This document shows, one piece after another, positions 1 through 8,987 of a stretch of DNA of 64,000 nt (the stretch's first letter is position 1; every line of letters starts with the position of its first letter). The position numbers and the translations under genes are program-made. The stretch spans positions 1 to 64,000 of the forward strand of contig JAMLID010000009.1 in NCBI GenBank assembly GCA_023954355.1. Reading direction: 5' to 3'. Source of the DNA: Oligoflexia bacterium. Its GTDB lineage: Bacteria; Bdellovibrionota; UBA1018; CAIPTA01. The notes under the pieces were generated by a model. It was given only the letters and a program-made list of their open reading frames with translations. It made no database searches and was not told where the DNA came from.

Positions 1-26
1 GTAGAAGTTTCTATATAAATTAATGG

Positions 27-60
27 TTATCCAGTTCAATTCACATAAAATTGTGAATAA
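27..60. promoter_or_regulatory. DnaA-box-like sites at the edge of a probable oriC
   Basis: Positions 52-60 read, on the minus strand, TTATTCACA, which fits the bacterial DnaA-box consensus TTATNCACA. Positions 27-35 (TTATCCAGT) match it at 7 of 9 bases. The first site is also one arm of an inverted repeat (39-45 with 52-58). The sites lie immediately downstream of dnaA, where many bacteria keep oriC between dnaA and dnaN. Only 62 bases of this region are in the window, so the origin itself cannot be judged. Confidence 0.4.
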
Positions 61-62
61 AT

Positions 63-1517
63 TTATAGCATTTGCTGAATATCGTCTAAGTACTTTTTAA
101 TAGTAGTAGACGAGATAATTTCTTTTTCTATCTTCTTAATCGCATGGATAACTGTGGAATGATCTTTTCCTCCAAAAGCATGAGCGATTTCAGGCAAAGT
201 TTTTTTCGTGTATTTTCGAGAAAGGTACATAGCAATTTGTCTTGGCTCAGCATATTTTCTTTCTCTAGACTTAGAATTTAATTCATTTAAAGAAATCTTA
301 AAGTAACTACAAACGCACTTATTAATAGAGTCTATTGATAGGTTATTATTTTTTCCTTCTTGTAATAGATCTGCTAGAGCTTCTTTTGCCATTTCAAAAG
401 TAATTTCAGTTCCATTAATTGATGCCTCTGCACTTAATCGAACTAAGGCACCCTCTAATTCACGTACGTTATTTCGAATATGACCAGCGATCATAAAACA
501 AACATCATCAGGTACAAATAAATCTTCTGCTTCCGCTTTTGCTCTTAGAATAGCTACTCGAGTTTCTAAATCTGGCGGTTTAACATCTACTACTAGGCCT
601 TGTTGTAAGCGCGAAACTAATCGATCTTCTAAATTATGTAATTCTTTAGGCGGCTTATCACTAGTTAGTACCACTTGGTTTTTTGAGCCAAAAAGATGGT
701 TAAATGTATGAAAAAATTCTTCTTCACTTTTTTCTTTACCACCTAAATACTGAATATCGTCGATTAAGAATGCATCAAAATCATTCCTATAACGACTGTG
801 AAAAGAGCCAGTGGAACGATTTTTAACAGCATCGATAAATTCATTCACAAAGCTTTCTGCAGAAATATAACAAATTCTTGCAGAGGGGTCATTTTGTAGC
901 ATTTCTATAGCTATAGCGTGCAATAAATGGGTTTTTCCTAATCCTGATGGACCATAAATAAGTAGGGGGTTATATTTTCCCCCAGGAAAATTAGCTGCTG
1001 CTTTCGCAGCTGCGTGAGCAAATTGAGTTCCGCTAGATACAATAAATGAAGAAAAGGTGTGTGAGGTATCTATGTTTCCTGAAGTACACCGAATTAAGTT
1101 TTTTTCGCTTAACTCATCAGACTTTTCTTTTAAAGAATCTTGATGGGAGCGATTTGCCATAAAACCAGAGTATTCGGCATTATTTTGTAAATTTGACTCT
1201 TGAAAGCTGTGTAAAGGCACTATTTTATTAGGTAACACGTTATTTTCATTGATTTTATCTGATTCTTTTTCAAACCCTACCTGATAGCGAATAGAAAAAC
1301 TCTGTCCAGTTACTATAGATAGCGCATGGATGATTTTAGACTCAAAATTTCCCTTAATGAAGGTAGAGAAAAAGGGAGTTGGAACACCTAATATCACTTC
1401 TTTTTCTTTAATTTCAATAATCTGTAAAGGTATAAGCCAAGACTTATACATTTCTGGGGTGGTCATTCCCTGGAGGTGTTGCAAAGTAGTTTGCCAGAGT
1501 TCTGTTTGATTGGTCAT
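63..1517 (-). CDS. dnaA: Chromosomal replication initiator protein DnaA
   Basis: DnaA binds DnaA boxes at oriC and, as an ATP-bound oligomer, opens the DNA for replication. The protein has the N-terminal DnaB-interaction domain (about 1-80), a variable linker, an AAA+ domain with Walker A GPSGLGKT near residues 189-196 and Walker B FLIDDIQ, and a C-terminal DNA-binding domain with the signature GGKDHSTVIHA. I chose the ATG at 1517 (MTNQTELW), which fits the family N-terminus. The longer frame to 1559 adds 14 residues unlike any DnaA. The gene reads leftward, divergent from rpmH. The length of 484 residues is normal for the family. Confidence 0.97.
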   Translation of the reverse strand: MTNQTELWQTTLQHLQGMTTPEMYKSWLIPLQIIEIKEKEVILGVPTPFFSTFIKGNFESKIIHALSIVTGQSFSIRYQVGFEKESDKINENNVLPNKIVPLHSFQESNLQNNAEYSGFMANRSHQDSLKEKSDELSEKNLIRCTSGNIDTSHTFSSFIVSSGTQFAHAAAKAAANFPGGKYNPLLIYGPSGLGKTHLLHAIAIEMLQNDPSARICYISAESFVNEFIDAVKNRSTGSFHSRYRNDFDAFLIDDIQYLGGKEKSEEEFFHTFNHLFGSKNQVVLTSDKPPKELHNLEDRLVSRLQQGLVVDVKPPDLETRVAILRAKAEAEDLFVPDDVCFMIAGHIRNNVRELEGALVRLSAEASINGTEITFEMAKEALADLLQEGKNNNLSIDSINKCVCSYFKISLNELNSKSRERKYAEPRQIAMYLSRKYTKKTLPEIAHAFGGKDHSTVIHAIKKIEKEIISSTTIKKYLDDIQQML

Positions 1518-1633
1518 GCGTAAATCCAAAAAAAAGCAGGGTTTAAAGGTTCTTTCCAAAAGCGGTTTTGTAGTGATAGCAAAAGAAAGAAAGCAGATTC
1601 AAGGGATTTTTCTACGGAATTTTATGACAGATC

Positions 1634-1661
1634 TTGACATAAAATTCCTAGATTTGATACG
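1634..1661 (+). promoter_or_regulatory. Candidate promoter for rpmH operon
   Basis: A perfect -35 hexamer TTGACA (1634-1639) is followed after 16 bases by GATACG (1656-1661), a weak -10. It lies about 70 bases upstream of rpmH and points into it. The -10 is poor, so the assignment is tentative. Confidence 0.35.
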
Positions 1662-1728
1662 AAGCTTCTTCAACCCATAAAAACTTCAGGTATTTGATTT
1701 TTGGGCAAAGATTTAGAGGACAAATAAT

Positions 1729-1878
1729 ATGAAACGTACATGGCAACCTAGTAAAAGAAAAAGAGCTAAAACCCATGGTTTTCGTAAGAGAATGTCCACA
1801 AAGAATGGACAAAAAGTGCTTTCTAGCAGAAGAAAAAAAGGTCGTAGATCTCTTACTGCTAAAGTAAGCACAAAATAA
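1729..1878 (+). CDS. rpmH: 50S ribosomal protein L34
   Basis: L34 is a small, very basic protein of the large ribosomal subunit. The 49-residue product begins [18 protein letters not shown] and continues with the family pattern of [13 protein letters not shown] and a C-terminal [11 protein letters not shown] stretch, so identity is certain although the gene is short. GGA at 1718-1720 can serve as ribosome-binding site. It is the first gene of the rpmH-rnpA-yidD-yidC series, divergent from dnaA, a very conserved bacterial arrangement. Confidence 0.97.
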   Translation: MKRTWQPSKRKRAKTHGFRKRMSTKNGQKVLSSRRKKGRRSLTAKVSTK

Positions 1879-1882
1879 TCTA

Positions 1883-2233
1883 TTGATTACGTACAACTTC
1901 TCTAAGAAACGAAGACTATTACAAAAATCGGATTTTTTAAAAATTAGATCAGGTGGATCTAAACGAGTGTTTCGGCATTGGGTATTGTTTTATCTAAAAA
2001 ATGAAGACTCCATTGGAAGGCTCGGTATATCTGTACAAAAAAAGTATGGATCTTCTGTAGAAAGAAATCAATTTCGCCGCTTTATTAGAGAGTACTTTCG
2101 TAAAAATCACGAATTTTTTAAAGGATATGACCTACATTTTGTCGCAAAACAAAAAAAAGCAGAATTAGGAAAAATTCGTTATAAAGCAGAACTGAAAGAT
2201 GATTTTTCAAAACTTATTCATTGGATTTCTTAA
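1883..2233 (+). CDS. rnpA: Ribonuclease P protein component
   Basis: RnpA is the small basic protein subunit of RNase P, which removes 5' leaders from pre-tRNAs. The 116-residue product has the N-terminal RRLLQKSDF segment and the conserved basic helix ERNQFRRFIREYFR (the family RNR motif region). The start is a TTG at 1883, four bases after the rpmH stop. No ATG lies before the conserved N-terminus. The 3' end overlaps yidD by 35 bases. Confidence 0.95.
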   Translation: MITYNFSKKRRLLQKSDFLKIRSGGSKRVFRHWVLFYLKNEDSIGRLGISVQKKYGSSVERNQFRRFIREYFRKNHEFFKGYDLHFVAKQKKAELGKIRYKAELKDDFSKLIHWIS

Positions 2234-2447
2234 GGCCTACCAATGGGTAGTTGCGCCTATTTTTATGAGTTTAGGTGTTCAATGCCGCTTTAACCCATCA
2301 TGTTCTCATTATTTCGTAGATGCGGTAAAAATGCATGGGATCTTTAAAGGTTCTTTTTTAGGTATTTGTCGATTGCTACGATGCCACCCTCTATGTAAAG
2401 GTGGAGACGATTTTGTTCCTGAAAAATTAGAATTATGTAGGAAGTAG
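2199..2447 (+). CDS. yidD: Membrane protein insertion efficiency factor YidD
   Basis: YidD is a small membrane-associated protein that helps YidC insert inner-membrane proteins. The 82-residue product contains the hallmark QCRFNPSCSHYF and a second Cys cluster RLLRCHPLCKGG (family form CHPxxxGG). It starts inside the rnpA 3' end, the usual overlap for this pair, and is followed three bases later by yidC. Confidence 0.94.
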   Translation: MIFQNLFIGFLKAYQWVVAPIFMSLGVQCRFNPSCSHYFVDAVKMHGIFKGSFLGICRLLRCHPLCKGGDDFVPEKLELCRK

Positions 2448-2450
2448 AAA

Positions 2451-4082
2451 ATGGATAAAAACGCAATTTTAGCTGTAATGATTTCTTTAGCTATATGGGT
2501 TGGTTGGCAAAAGTTTTATTTAGAGCCGATTCAAAAAAAAGCTGCTGAACAAACACAGAAAATAAAATCTGAAGCTAAGCCAATAAACGAAACAAATACG
2601 ACTGAAAAAAATAAAACTCTTCTAGAGAGTTCTAGTAAAAATGTATCTAAAAAAGTTGTTGCTGTTAGTTTATCAGAGATGGATTTAGTAGAATCAAAAA
2701 TTAAATTCTCTAATTCTAAAAGTTTTATAGATGAGTGGTCTTTGAATCATTATTCTACGGATATTAATGATAAAGAAAAAAAAGTTAACCTTTCAGGAAT
2801 TTCAGGGTTTGGCAAACAATTAGAAATAAGATTTAGTGACCAAGCTTTTAATAGCGAGCTGAATGATAATTGGCAGGTAGTACAAGACTCTAATAATAAG
2901 ATTGTTCAAAAACTAGAAACAGATCAATTTTTAGTGGAAAGAGAATTTTCGCCATTAACTAGTGATTTTAGTGGAGAATTAAAGCTTAGATTCAGGTTTC
3001 TAAAGGAAACACCAAAGTTTATTTTCTTAGATTTTTATGGAAGTCCTCAAAGACCCATCGACCATGATGGAAGTATTTTTGGCCAAGCCCCGGATAAAGT
3101 TCATGTTACTTATTTGTCTTTAGTTGACCGTAAACACACTATGGCAAGCTCTCTAGATGAGAGAGTCGAAAATATGGCTGGTATTAAATGGATAGGAATA
3201 GATACTAGATATTTTGTCTTTGGGTTGGTTCCTGATGCGTCTTTAAGAGACAAATTAGGAGTACAAGTTGAGAAAGAGTTTTTCCAAGAGCAAAATGCTG
3301 CAAGAGGAAGCTTAGTAATCCCAACAGAATCTAAGCAGGAAGTGAACTTTTCTACTAAAGTTTATTTTGGTCCTAAAAAATTCGAATATTTAGAGGCCGT
3401 TGACCCTATTTTAATCGATACAATTGATTTTGGTTGGACATCTTTCTTAGCAATGCCCTTACTTAAGTCACTTAAATGGCTTTATAAGTATGTTCATAAT
3501 TACGGTATAGCGATTATTATTTTAACCTTTGTAATTAAGATGCTTCTATTGCCTCTGACATATAAGAGTATGAAGTCAATGGCCAAGATATCTAAGCTAC
3601 AACCACAGCTAAACGCGCTTAGAGAAAAATATAAAGACGATAAAGAAAAACTCAATGCAGAAATGATGAGTTTTATGAAAAACAACGGGTACAATCCCGT
3701 TGGAGGTTGTCTGCCTATACTACTTCAGATGCCAATCTTTTTTGCTCTTTATAGGGTATTATTTAATTCTATGGAGCTTTATCAGGCACCATTTTATTTT
3801 TGGATCCAAGATTTAGCTGCTCCAGATAGATTTTTTGTTACCCCAGTTTTACTGACAGCATTAATGTATTTTCAACAAAAAATATCACCCAATACTGCTA
3901 CAGATCCGACGCAACAAAAAATGTTACAGTTTATGCCTGTAATGTTTGGTGTATTTATGTTGATGCTACCAGCGGGGTTAAATATTTATATGTTAGTAAA
4001 CTCTGCTACAAGTATTGCCCAGCAGTGGTTTTTAAACCGTAAATTGGGAATAGTTCCGGCGAGTAGAGCAGTAAAAGCGTAG
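2451..4082 (+). CDS. yidC: Membrane protein insertase YidC
   Basis: YidC inserts proteins into the inner membrane, with or without SecYEG. The 543-residue product has an N-terminal membrane anchor, a lysine-rich linker, a large periplasmic beta domain (about 70-320) of the Gram-negative type, and the conserved core with five membrane segments (about 345-540). Core matches include YNPVGGCLPILLQMPIFFALYR. The length fits Gram-negative YidC. No jag/khpB gene sits between it and mnmE, although that gene occupies this place in many bacteria. Confidence 0.97.
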   Translation: MDKNAILAVMISLAIWVGWQKFYLEPIQKKAAEQTQKIKSEAKPINETNTTEKNKTLLESSSKNVSKKVVAVSLSEMDLVESKIKFSNSKSFIDEWSLNHYSTDINDKEKKVNLSGISGFGKQLEIRFSDQAFNSELNDNWQVVQDSNNKIVQKLETDQFLVEREFSPLTSDFSGELKLRFRFLKETPKFIFLDFYGSPQRPIDHDGSIFGQAPDKVHVTYLSLVDRKHTMASSLDERVENMAGIKWIGIDTRYFVFGLVPDASLRDKLGVQVEKEFFQEQNAARGSLVIPTESKQEVNFSTKVYFGPKKFEYLEAVDPILIDTIDFGWTSFLAMPLLKSLKWLYKYVHNYGIAIIILTFVIKMLLLPLTYKSMKSMAKISKLQPQLNALREKYKDDKEKLNAEMMSFMKNNGYNPVGGCLPILLQMPIFFALYRVLFNSMELYQAPFYFWIQDLAAPDRFFVTPVLLTALMYFQQKISPNTATDPTQQKMLQFMPVMFGVFMLMLPAGLNIYMLVNSATSIAQQWFLNRKLGIVPASRAVKA

Positions 4083-4083
4083 T

Positions 4084-5496
4084 ATGGCATCGGCGGGATA
4101 TTTTAACCAAGATACGATCGCCTCAATTATCACTAGTCCAAACGCATTTTCTCCTGTTGGTTTAATTAGGCTCTCGGGAATTAGTGCTTTTAGTATAGCT
4201 CGCACTATTGCTTCACGTTCATTTAATGAAAAAATAAAGTCTCATTTCCTATATCGAACATCTTTTATTGATTCTAAAGAAGAGGTTTTTGACGAAGGCT
4301 TAATTGTTTTTATGAGAGCACCAAACTCTTTTACTGGAGAAGATGTAGTAGAGCTTCACTTTCACGGCAACCCCTATGTATTATCAAAAGCAATATCTTT
4401 ATTAATACAAAATGGGGCAAGACAATCTTTACCCGGAGAATTTAGCTTTCGTGCATTTAGAAATGGAAAAATTAGTCTAGACCAAGCAGAAGGAATTTCT
4501 TCTCTTATTGCAAGTACTAATGAATACTCGGCCCAGAGATCTTTTCGTCTTTTGCAGGGAAATGTAAAGGAGGGAATCCAATCCCTTAGAGATCAATTAG
4601 AGAGATTTCTAATGGAAGTTGAGATGGATATAGATTTTAGCGATCAAGACTTATCTGTAATAGACTTTTCTTCTTGGTCTAATGGATTAAAAAATTGGGT
4701 AGATGAGGTTAGAAAAATTAGAGAAGATTTCTTAAAAAGAAAACCATTGCTAGAAGGAGTTAAACTTGCCTTTATAGGTGAGCCAAATAGCGGAAAGTCT
4801 TCTCTCTTTAATCGCCTTTTAGGTATGGATCGTTCAATCGTTAGTGATGAGGCGGGAACAACAAGAGATACAGTAAAAGAAAGCATCATTGTGGGTGATA
4901 TTTTGTTTCGTATTACCGATACAGCGGGTCTTAGAGAAGGTGCTGGATATGTTGAAAGCAAAGGAATTGAAAAATCGCTTCAAGAGAGCAAGGATTCAGA
5001 TTTAATTTTATTCGTAGTAGATGCATCAGTTTTAGAGAAAAAAGCGGATTCTATGGAAAGGACACTGTCTTTGATTGGAGTAGAGCAGAGGTCTAAAATC
5101 AAAATTTTATTGAACAAGATAGATCTTGTCTCTAATTCTGTAGATTTTTTAAAAAACCAGAATTCGCTCAAACAATTGAAAATACCAATTTTTGCCGTTT
5201 CGGCCCTGACTGGTGAGGGTTTTGATCAATTTTTAGGGTCAATTCAAGAGAATTTAGAAGAAAGCGATGGGCAAGGTAGTTTTGAGATTGGAAGAATGCG
5301 TCATTTTGAGGTATTAGGGAAGGCCATTGAGTCAGTACAAGAAGCAATTTTAAAGGTAGATAGGGGAGAAAAGCTTCCCGATCTTTTATCTGCAGATTTG
5401 AGACTAGCAGTGGAGAGCTTAGGGGAGATTACTGGAGAATTTTCTAACGACGATATGCTTAATCGAATTTTCTCTAGTTTTTGTATCGGAAAGTAA
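4084..5496 (+). CDS. mnmE: tRNA modification GTPase MnmE
   Basis: MnmE acts with MnmG to place carboxymethylaminomethyl or related groups on wobble U34 of tRNAs. Visible parts are the N-terminal tetrahydrofolate-binding domain, G1 GEPNSGKSS (232-240), G2 DEAGTTRDT, G3 DTAGL, G4 NKID, and the C-terminal FCIGK whose Cys is catalytic. The length of 470 residues is normal. The gene begins one base after the yidC stop. Its TAA overlaps the mnmG ATG by one base, so the two partners of the complex are probably translationally coupled. Confidence 0.97.
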   Translation: MASAGYFNQDTIASIITSPNAFSPVGLIRLSGISAFSIARTIASRSFNEKIKSHFLYRTSFIDSKEEVFDEGLIVFMRAPNSFTGEDVVELHFHGNPYVLSKAISLLIQNGARQSLPGEFSFRAFRNGKISLDQAEGISSLIASTNEYSAQRSFRLLQGNVKEGIQSLRDQLERFLMEVEMDIDFSDQDLSVIDFSSWSNGLKNWVDEVRKIREDFLKRKPLLEGVKLAFIGEPNSGKSSLFNRLLGMDRSIVSDEAGTTRDTVKESIIVGDILFRITDTAGLREGAGYVESKGIEKSLQESKDSDLILFVVDASVLEKKADSMERTLSLIGVEQRSKIKILLNKIDLVSNSVDFLKNQNSLKQLKIPIFAVSALTGEGFDQFLGSIQENLEESDGQGSFEIGRMRHFEVLGKAIESVQEAILKVDRGEKLPDLLSADLRLAVESLGEITGEFSNDDMLNRIFSSFCIGK

Positions 5497-7406
5497 TGGA
5501 TAGAGTAGATGTAATAGTAATTGGTGCAGGTCACGCTGGCTGTGAGGCAGCACTGGCTTCAGCTCGTATGGGTATTCGTACTCTTTTACTTACTATGAAC
5601 AATGATCGTATCGCCTATATGTCTTGTAATCCGGCCATTGGTGGACAAGCTAAGGGACAGTTGGCAAGAGAAGTAGATGCCCTTGGTGGAGAAATGGGGA
5701 TTAATACTGATAAGAGTGCATTACAGTATAAACGTTTAAATATGTCTAAGGGACCAGCTGTTCGATCTTCTAGAGCTCAGTGCGATAAGGTCATTTATTC
5801 TCTTCGAATGAAAGAAAGTGTAGAGACTCAGGAGAATCTAACCGTTGCGCAAAGAGAGGTTAGAGGGTTTCAAGTAGAGCAGAATAAAATTACCGGTGTT
5901 TTTACTAATTTCGATGAACTTATCCGCTGCGATTCAGTAATAGTAACCGCGGGTACGTTTATGAAGTCGCTTATGTTTTGCGGATCCACGGTAGAGGAAG
6001 GTGGTCGAGCTGGAGACACTAGTGCTAATAAAATTTCTACCTGTTTAAAGGATCTTGGATTTGAGCTCATTCGTTTGAAAACAGGTACTCCTGCTAGACT
6101 TAAAAAAAATTCTATCGATTTTACACGTTTACAGCGTGAAGACGGTGATAAGTTTCCTGTACCGTTTAGTTATTTTTCACACTCTAATCCGTTTCCGGTA
6201 TTAACGCAGTTACCATGCTTTTTAACTTACACGAATACGCGTACACATGAGATTATCGCAAATGCGAAAGACAGGTCACCGATGTTTAACGGTAGTATTG
6301 GTGGACGCGGTCCAAGGTACTGCCCTTCAATTGAAGATAAGGTTTACCGCTTTTTTGATAAGGAGAGGCACCAAATTTTCTTAGAGCCAGAATCTCAATT
6401 TTCTCATGAGATTTATGCGAACGGTTTGTCAACAAGTCTACCCTTGGATGTGCAAAAAAATTTTCTCTCTTCTATAGAGGGGCTCGAAAAAGTAGAAATT
6501 TCTCGACCAGGCTATGCGGTTGAATACGACGCGGTTAATCCTTTACAGCTAAAACTTACTTTAGAATCTAAAAATATAGAGGGCCTTTTCTTTGCGGGGC
6601 AGGTAAATGGAACTAGTGGGTATGAAGAAGCTGCGGCTCAGGGATTAATTGCTGGAATAAATGCGGCACTTAAAACAAAAGAAAAAGACCCGTTTATTGT
6701 GTCTCGATCAGATGCATATATAGGTGTTCTTATAGACGATTTAGTCACTAAGGGTGTAGATGAACCGTATCGAATGTTTACCTCTAGATGTGAGCATAGA
6801 CTTTTATTAAGAGAAGATAATGGTGATCATAGGTTAGTAGAGAAAGGCCGTAGCATCGGCTTATTGAATACAGATAAGTATTCGTATTATTTAAAGAAAT
6901 TTAATTGGCAACAGAACTTAACAAGTAGCGTTAAGTTTAATTTTTTATACCCAAAAGAAATAGAAATGAATAAAGAAAGATATGAGGCTTTGGGCTTAGA
7001 TTCGGTAAAAGATAAGCTTTCTTTCCTAGACTTATTAAAAAGACCAGAGTGGTCGTTAGAGCGTTTAGAGGAAGAGAAATTTATAGAGATTCCATCAGAT
7101 GGTCTTAGTGAGATAGAGAAGAGGATCTGGTCTGAAAATGTAGAAGTGAGCGCTAAGTACTCTGGGTATATTGATAAAGAGTTAGAGTTATTAAAGAAGG
7201 TCAGAGATAGAGAGGGATTGTCTATCCCTAAAGAGTTTTCTTATAAATCTGTTTCTGGTTTATCAAACGAAGTTAGAGAACGGTTAGAGAGGGTTTCGCC
7301 TTCTACCTTAGGCCAGGCCATGAGAATTCACGGAATCACTCCTGCAGCTACAGCTTTGCTATATATACATCTAGAGAAATATTCTAATGAGCAGCGTACT
7401 CTCTAA
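5496..7406 (+). CDS. mnmG: tRNA uridine-5-carboxymethylaminomethyl modification enzyme MnmG (GidA)
   Basis: MnmG is the FAD-dependent partner of MnmE in wobble-uridine modification. The N-terminus has the dinucleotide-binding motif VIGAGHAGCEAA and the family signature SCNPAIGGQAKG. The C-terminal part has the second family signature (EYDAVNPLQL) and the GTSGYEEAAAQG FAD-site segment. I chose the ATG at 5496, which overlaps the mnmE stop, rather than a TTG 15 bases upstream, because the family starts just before the VDVIVIGAG strand. The 636-residue length is normal. The 3' end overlaps rsmG by 20 bases. Confidence 0.96.
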   Translation: MDRVDVIVIGAGHAGCEAALASARMGIRTLLLTMNNDRIAYMSCNPAIGGQAKGQLAREVDALGGEMGINTDKSALQYKRLNMSKGPAVRSSRAQCDKVIYSLRMKESVETQENLTVAQREVRGFQVEQNKITGVFTNFDELIRCDSVIVTAGTFMKSLMFCGSTVEEGGRAGDTSANKISTCLKDLGFELIRLKTGTPARLKKNSIDFTRLQREDGDKFPVPFSYFSHSNPFPVLTQLPCFLTYTNTRTHEIIANAKDRSPMFNGSIGGRGPRYCPSIEDKVYRFFDKERHQIFLEPESQFSHEIYANGLSTSLPLDVQKNFLSSIEGLEKVEISRPGYAVEYDAVNPLQLKLTLESKNIEGLFFAGQVNGTSGYEEAAAQGLIAGINAALKTKEKDPFIVSRSDAYIGVLIDDLVTKGVDEPYRMFTSRCEHRLLLREDNGDHRLVEKGRSIGLLNTDKYSYYLKKFNWQQNLTSSVKFNFLYPKEIEMNKERYEALGLDSVKDKLSFLDLLKRPEWSLERLEEEKFIEIPSDGLSEIEKRIWSENVEVSAKYSGYIDKELELLKKVRDREGLSIPKEFSYKSVSGLSNEVRERLERVSPSTLGQAMRIHGITPAATALLYIHLEKYSNEQRTL

Positions 7407-8067
7407 GAGTGATAAAGAATTAACTTTACGTTGGTTTCGTGATCTTGAGCTGGGTCTTAGTGATTCTCAGTCGCTAGATCTTATAGGACTCTCTATAGAT
7501 TTTTGGAAAATCTTCGAACAAAAAAACAAGCTGTTAAATTTATCAGCTAATAGAGATTTTAGTTCTTGGTATTGGAAGAACTATATGGATTCTCTCATTG
7601 CAGGAGCGTTTCTTAAAGAGGAGTCTTTTTTAGACTGGGGTACTGGGGGAGGATTCCCAGTTATTCCCCTTTCTCAGCTTCAAAAAGTATTAGGTACTGA
7701 AAAAAAGTTAATTTGTGTGGATAGTGTTGCTAAAAAAATAGCTGCAGTGAATGAGTTTTGCTCCAGTTTAAGTTTGCCAGTAGCTGGTTATGTCGGTAGA
7801 GGTGAGCAGCTACTAAAGAGTTCTCCATGGAAGTTTCAGATATCTTCTGTAACGGTGAGAGCAGTGGCTGCTCCAGAGAAAATGATCCCTTGGATGCGAA
7901 AGGTTCAAGTTGAGAGCTGGTTTTTATATTTGGGCCCAAATCAACTTATGTTGTGGCAGTCGTACGAAGAAAAGCTTAGGGAGATGGGCTTTTTTCTCAC
8001 AGTTGAAAAAAATATTAATCTTCCCTTAAATATGGGAAGTCGAATTCTTTTATTAATTAAAAAATAG
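7387..8067 (+). CDS. rsmG: 16S rRNA (guanine-527-N7)-methyltransferase RsmG
   Basis: RsmG (GidB) methylates N7 of G527 in 16S rRNA using S-adenosylmethionine. The 226-residue product has the SAM motif LDWGTGGGFPVIPL (family GxGxGxPG region) and the downstream VDSVAKKIAAV segment. It follows mnmG with a short overlap and precedes parAB, the classical gidA-gidB-parA-parB order. Sequence outside the SAM motif is rather divergent, but order and motif agree. Confidence 0.9.
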   Translation: MSSVLSKSDKELTLRWFRDLELGLSDSQSLDLIGLSIDFWKIFEQKNKLLNLSANRDFSSWYWKNYMDSLIAGAFLKEESFLDWGTGGGFPVIPLSQLQKVLGTEKKLICVDSVAKKIAAVNEFCSSLSLPVAGYVGRGEQLLKSSPWKFQISSVTVRAVAAPEKMIPWMRKVQVESWFLYLGPNQLMLWQSYEEKLREMGFFLTVEKNINLPLNMGSRILLLIKK

Positions 8068-8073
8068 ATGATT

Positions 8074-8089
8074 TGTTCTACGTAGAACG
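8074..8089. promoter_or_regulatory. parS: parS-like centromere site 1
   Basis: TGTTCTACGTAGAACG is a near match to bacterial parS (TGTTCCACGTGGAACA or TGTTTCACGTGAAACA), and its inner 14 bases form a perfect palindrome. It lies directly in front of parA, in the rsmG-parA gap. ParB family proteins nucleate on such sites and spread on the flanking DNA for chromosome segregation. Confidence 0.7.
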
Positions 8090-8097
8090 TACTTTTT

Positions 8098-8113
8098 TGT
8101 TCCATGTAGAACA
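8098..8113. promoter_or_regulatory. parS: parS-like centromere site 2 within a longer inverted repeat
   Basis: TGTTCCATGTAGAACA is a second parS-like site, 24 bases centre to centre from the first. It is embedded in a longer inverted repeat, 8091-8120, with 12-base arms ACTTTTTTGTTC and GAACAAAAAAGT around CATGTA. The long arms could also form a hairpin in a transcript reading from rsmG toward parA, so a regulatory role is possible besides ParB binding. Confidence 0.65.
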
Positions 8114-8166
8114 AAAAAGTAGATCGCTCTATAAAAAAGGAGTAATTTATTTGCTAAGAGGCATTT

Positions 8167-8977
8167 ATGGGAAAAGTAATCTCAATCATTAATCAAAAAG
8201 GCGGGGTGGGAAAAACCACAACAGCCATTAACTTAGCGGCTTCCTTAGCTGTTGCGGAGCGTCAAACTTTAATCTTAGATTTTGATCCTCAGGGGAACGC
8301 AACCAGCGGCTTGGGTGTTACTAAGGAGAGATTCCAGATAATACTATTTATCACGCTAACAGGTTCAATTCCTTATCCCGGAAGCAGTATTTGAAACTGA
8401 TTTACCTGGTTTATGGGTTTCGCCAGCTGACCAAGACTTAAGTGGAGCTGAAGTTGAGTTAGTAAATGCAATAGCAAGGGAGCAAAAGCTTAAAATAGCT
8501 CTAGAGAGTGTTCGCGATAAGTTTGACTATATATTAATAGATTGCCCTCCTAGTCTTGGGCTTTTAACTATTAACTCCTTAACCGCATCAGACTCTTATT
8601 TAGTTCCTATGCAGTGTGAGTATTTTTCGCTAGAAGGATTATCTCAGTTAATGTCTACAGCTGGGCTAATCAAGAGCGCACTAAATCCCAATCTAGAACT
8701 AGAGGGAATCTTGCTTACTATGTTTGATTCTCGAAATAATTTAGCACACCAAGTTTCTAATGAAGTAAAAACGCACTTTGGGTCAAAGTTATTTCAAACC
8801 GTTATTCCAAGAAATATCCGATTAAGTGAAGCCCCAAGCCACGGAAAGCCAATTTTACTTTATGATATCGAGTCTAAGGGCGCAAAGTCGTATCTAGATG
8901 TAGCAAGAGAACTCATTGAGAGAAATTACTCTTTAAAACAACAACCTAAATCTGAATTAAACTCTTTAAATATATAG
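8167..8977 (+). pseudogene. parA: Chromosome partitioning ATPase ParA, reading frame broken by indels
   Basis: ParA is the ATPase that moves ParB-parS complexes during chromosome segregation. The first part has the deviant Walker [15 protein letters not shown] near residues 12-20 and [15 protein letters not shown]. The last part has IDCPPSLGLLT and the C-terminal ParA region to position 8977. Between them the frame breaks. Family-like pieces DNTIYHA (from 8337), LTGSIP (8356-8373) and [13 protein letters not shown] (from 8375) lie in three different phases, so at least three small indels fall within about 40 bases. parB behind it and parS in front are intact. I infer either clustered sequencing errors or a recent real lesion. 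As written, the full protein cannot be made. Confidence 0.85.
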
Positions 8978-8987
8978 TGAGTGCAAT

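Noticed and set aside
39..58. Inverted repeat after dnaA as a transcription terminator
   Set aside because: The stem is only seven pairs and no T tract follows on the dnaA strand. The arms are better read as DnaA-box sequence.
1648..1896. Minus-strand ORF over rpmH
   Set aside because: It is the antisense shadow of the basic rpmH gene, with low-complexity Ser/Phe-rich translation and no family resemblance.
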